Below are positions 61,971 to 64,000 of a DNA stretch of 64,000 nt, piece by piece. Where the stretch lies: NCBI GenBank assembly GCA_029204225.1, contig CM055095.1, forward strand, positions 15,034,049 to 15,098,048. Direction: 5' to 3'. Both the position numbers and the translations under genes were made by a program. This stretch comes from Diphasiastrum complanatum. Its lineage: Eukaryota; Streptophyta; Lycopodiopsida; Lycopodiales; Lycopodiaceae. How positions within the stretch are numbered: position 1 is the first letter of the stretch; each line of letters opens with the position of its first letter. The notes below the pieces were generated by a model. It was not told the DNA's origin. It saw only the letters and a list, made by a program, of their open reading frames with translations, and searched no databases.

Positions 61971-64000
61971 CTGTCATACCATAAACACAAAGTTCACTTT
62001 AGAAAGATACCTTAAAAAATGGTCTGCCTATGTTCTAGAAAAAAAGAAATAGAATATCATGTTTTTAAAATTTCCTGCTAAACGGAACCATAGAAGCATT
62101 ATGTGCTTCATATAGTCTGTGCATTTTCTTGTTCAAAATTTTGTCATGGCCACATCATTTACACATTGTAGCTCTCACATGATTGGCTTGATAGGATACA
62201 TAAACGTGCAGCATGCTAAATGGAGACTGCTTGTGCTAGTGATGCAGCTGTTTGATGTTAAGCTGGCAGAGAGCAGCAGATAATCTGAGACAAGTGGAAG
62301 ACATGTGGCAAATAATTTTGAGCTATCTACCAGAGCTAAATCTTGACAGATTCCCCAGAAAACCAGTATAGTCCTGTACCAGGTGCCGTACCAGGGCACA
62401 CATGCCGTGCGGCACCTGGTTTTTTTTTTTGGGTTTTTTTTACCAAAAATGACAAAAAAATAAAACCGTGATACGACACATGGAACTTTGTCTTAACTTT
62501 AGGCATTTCATAAGGCAATAATGCCAATCTACACACATGATAAGGGACTACATACCAGGTTAAATGTATGTATGGGTATGTATGGGCATAAGAGTCATGG
62601 ACATAAAATGAAGTGTAAGCAGCCTCTAAGAATGGAGATGCAAGAACTTCTAGCATATTCAATTTCCATTGATTCACGTGCATAACTTTATGAGCATCAA
62701 AGAAAGGTTCCAGCTTAGGCAAAATGCCTAGCTTGGTTACCATTGATGCTTCTAGCTTGAGATTGTTGTTGGGCAGGATTTTCACAATTGACAATTTTAG
62801 AGAGCAAGAGCTGCTTTGAAGGAACACATTGTGGTTAGGTTCTATTGCAAAAAGCCATGCAAGAAAAACGATGTATTAATGATTGTCTTGATACCTTATT
62901 TGGAGATGATAATCCATTGTCAATTTCTTTTTTCCATTTTCCTGTTTCATACAAGTTCTTGTTTGTGGAGGTGTTCTTCACCAGAGTACAATCCACATAA
63001 AACTGTGTTTCATCAAACCAAAATTGAGACATAAATTGCTTTACGATAGCCAGCAAAAGATTTTTCTTAGAACAGTAAGTTCCTTCTTCAACTATGTATA
63101 TTGCACACACCTACCTCGATAGTTGTAACTTTACGATTTGAACAATGATATCCCCTCATCCTTCCTATTAAAGAAAGGATGCTTAATTCCAACTTGTGGT
63201 TGCATCCAAATGGTCTACCACAATTGAGCCCCTAAAAGGATCCCTAGGCCATCTTTTTGTCTCTTGTATACACTACAGAGTAAATATGTAGAGTAGTAGT
63301 CCTCGTGATTTGGACCCAGCGGGAAAAAATGACTAACATTGTCAATGCTCTTCAATCAAAGTCTGCAATGCCAAAGTTAAAGTGGCAATAATCACAAGAG
63401 TAACCAACCTAACAAAATAAAAAATTTGCACTGGAATAATTTACATCAAAATACCCCTATGAAAACAATAAAGATCATACAACTAAGCCAATATTCCCCT
63501 AACTCATGTGAGAAAGTAAACCTTCTCCCCATAAAGGTATAAACACCAGCCAACTCATCACAATATGTCTAGCCTAGTGATTGAAATATGCACTTCCAAG
63601 TATGAACATAAATGGGAGATGATCAAAGAAATGTATGCTCTGCCATGCATGAGTACTTTCTCAATGCTGAACAGAATTCACTTGTAGATTCTTTTCAGTT
63701 CTCATACCAGTGGGACCTGAATATGATTTATATGGCAAAAGAAAAGAAAAAAAGAATGAGCATATTCTCTCCAAAATTATTCGATACAACAAAAGTGGAT
63801 AGGAACAGTGTGTCAATGTAGTAAAGCATCTCATTCAGGCCTACAAATCTTGTACGCATTCAGAATCGTTGTAAACCAACAACATAGAACACCTTTGTCA
63901 AATCAACACACAATTCCAAAAAGGTTCAAAACTTCAAATGCGGACAGCCAAAACAAATGGTTATGTCAAAGATCATCCATAAATTTCAAGGTTACTGTGG
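61971..64000 (-). other. VAP-like gene, upstream intron (runs off the window)
   Basis: No MSP-domain exon was found on the minus strand. A 10-bp inverted repeat (62378-62387 with 62411-62420) followed by a T run is the only structure noted. Confidence 0.5.

Noticed and set aside
62336-63110. Minus-strand ORFs as MSP-domain exons of the VAP gene
   Set aside because: Neither shows the MSP motifs (NKT..YVAFKVKTT, YCVRPN); they are intronic.

Overview
This window is nuclear DNA from a land plant, most likely a seed plant with a large, repeat-rich genome. Two spliced host genes have clear plant homologues, with GT-AG introns of up to 25.5 kb. Ty3-gypsy chromoviruses, a Ty1-copia element, a hAT transposase, a LINE fragment and MITE-like elements fill most of the remaining space. 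The species cannot be read from the sequence.

Host genes. (1) A plus-strand gene of seven exons (9010-44508) encodes a 322-residue secretory-pathway protein of the plant 'TLR4 regulator / MIR-interacting MSAP' (saposin-like) family, similar to Arabidopsis At1g42480. Exon 3 is only 69 bp and lies alone between introns of 25.5 kb and 6.3 kb. (2) On the minus strand, head to head with it across about 560 bp, is the start of an unrecognised acidic/lysine-rich gene (8447 down to 7966, continuing leftward). (3) At the right end are the last four exons (61970 down to 58143, minus) of a VAP27/VAP1-type vesicle-associated membrane protein. Its MSP-domain exons lie beyond 64000.

Mobile DNA. The left arm (1-7900) holds a tandem duplication with a hairpin, a long CA microsatellite and a decayed gypsy copy (family X). 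Intron 2 of gene 1 is a nested stack. X1 (plus) is interrupted in its LTR by chromovirus A1 (11079-17770) and near its gag by a 693-bp MULE-like element (19904-20596). X2 (minus) is interrupted in its LTR by element B (24212-33021), and B itself carries chromovirus A2 (27577-31054). A1, A2 and B keep perfect 5-bp target-site duplications. Intron 3 holds a hAT transposase remnant, an LTR-element 5' end and an RTE-like LINE fragment. Right of gene 1 are an old Ty1-copia element (47451-52719), an unrecognised gene-like ORF with a TATA box (53040-54511) and a gypsy integrase relic.

Most worth a second look: A2 is nested in B, yet A2's LTRs differ from each other about five times more than B's do. 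This suggests B was mobilised recently while already carrying A2. Also notable are B's non-TG/CA LTR ends, a copia gag piece captured inside A1, the orphan gene-like ORF, and inverted X copies inside one host intron. I found no CRISPR array, tRNA or rRNA, and no convincing new defence or metabolic system. All percentages and alignments were done by eye.
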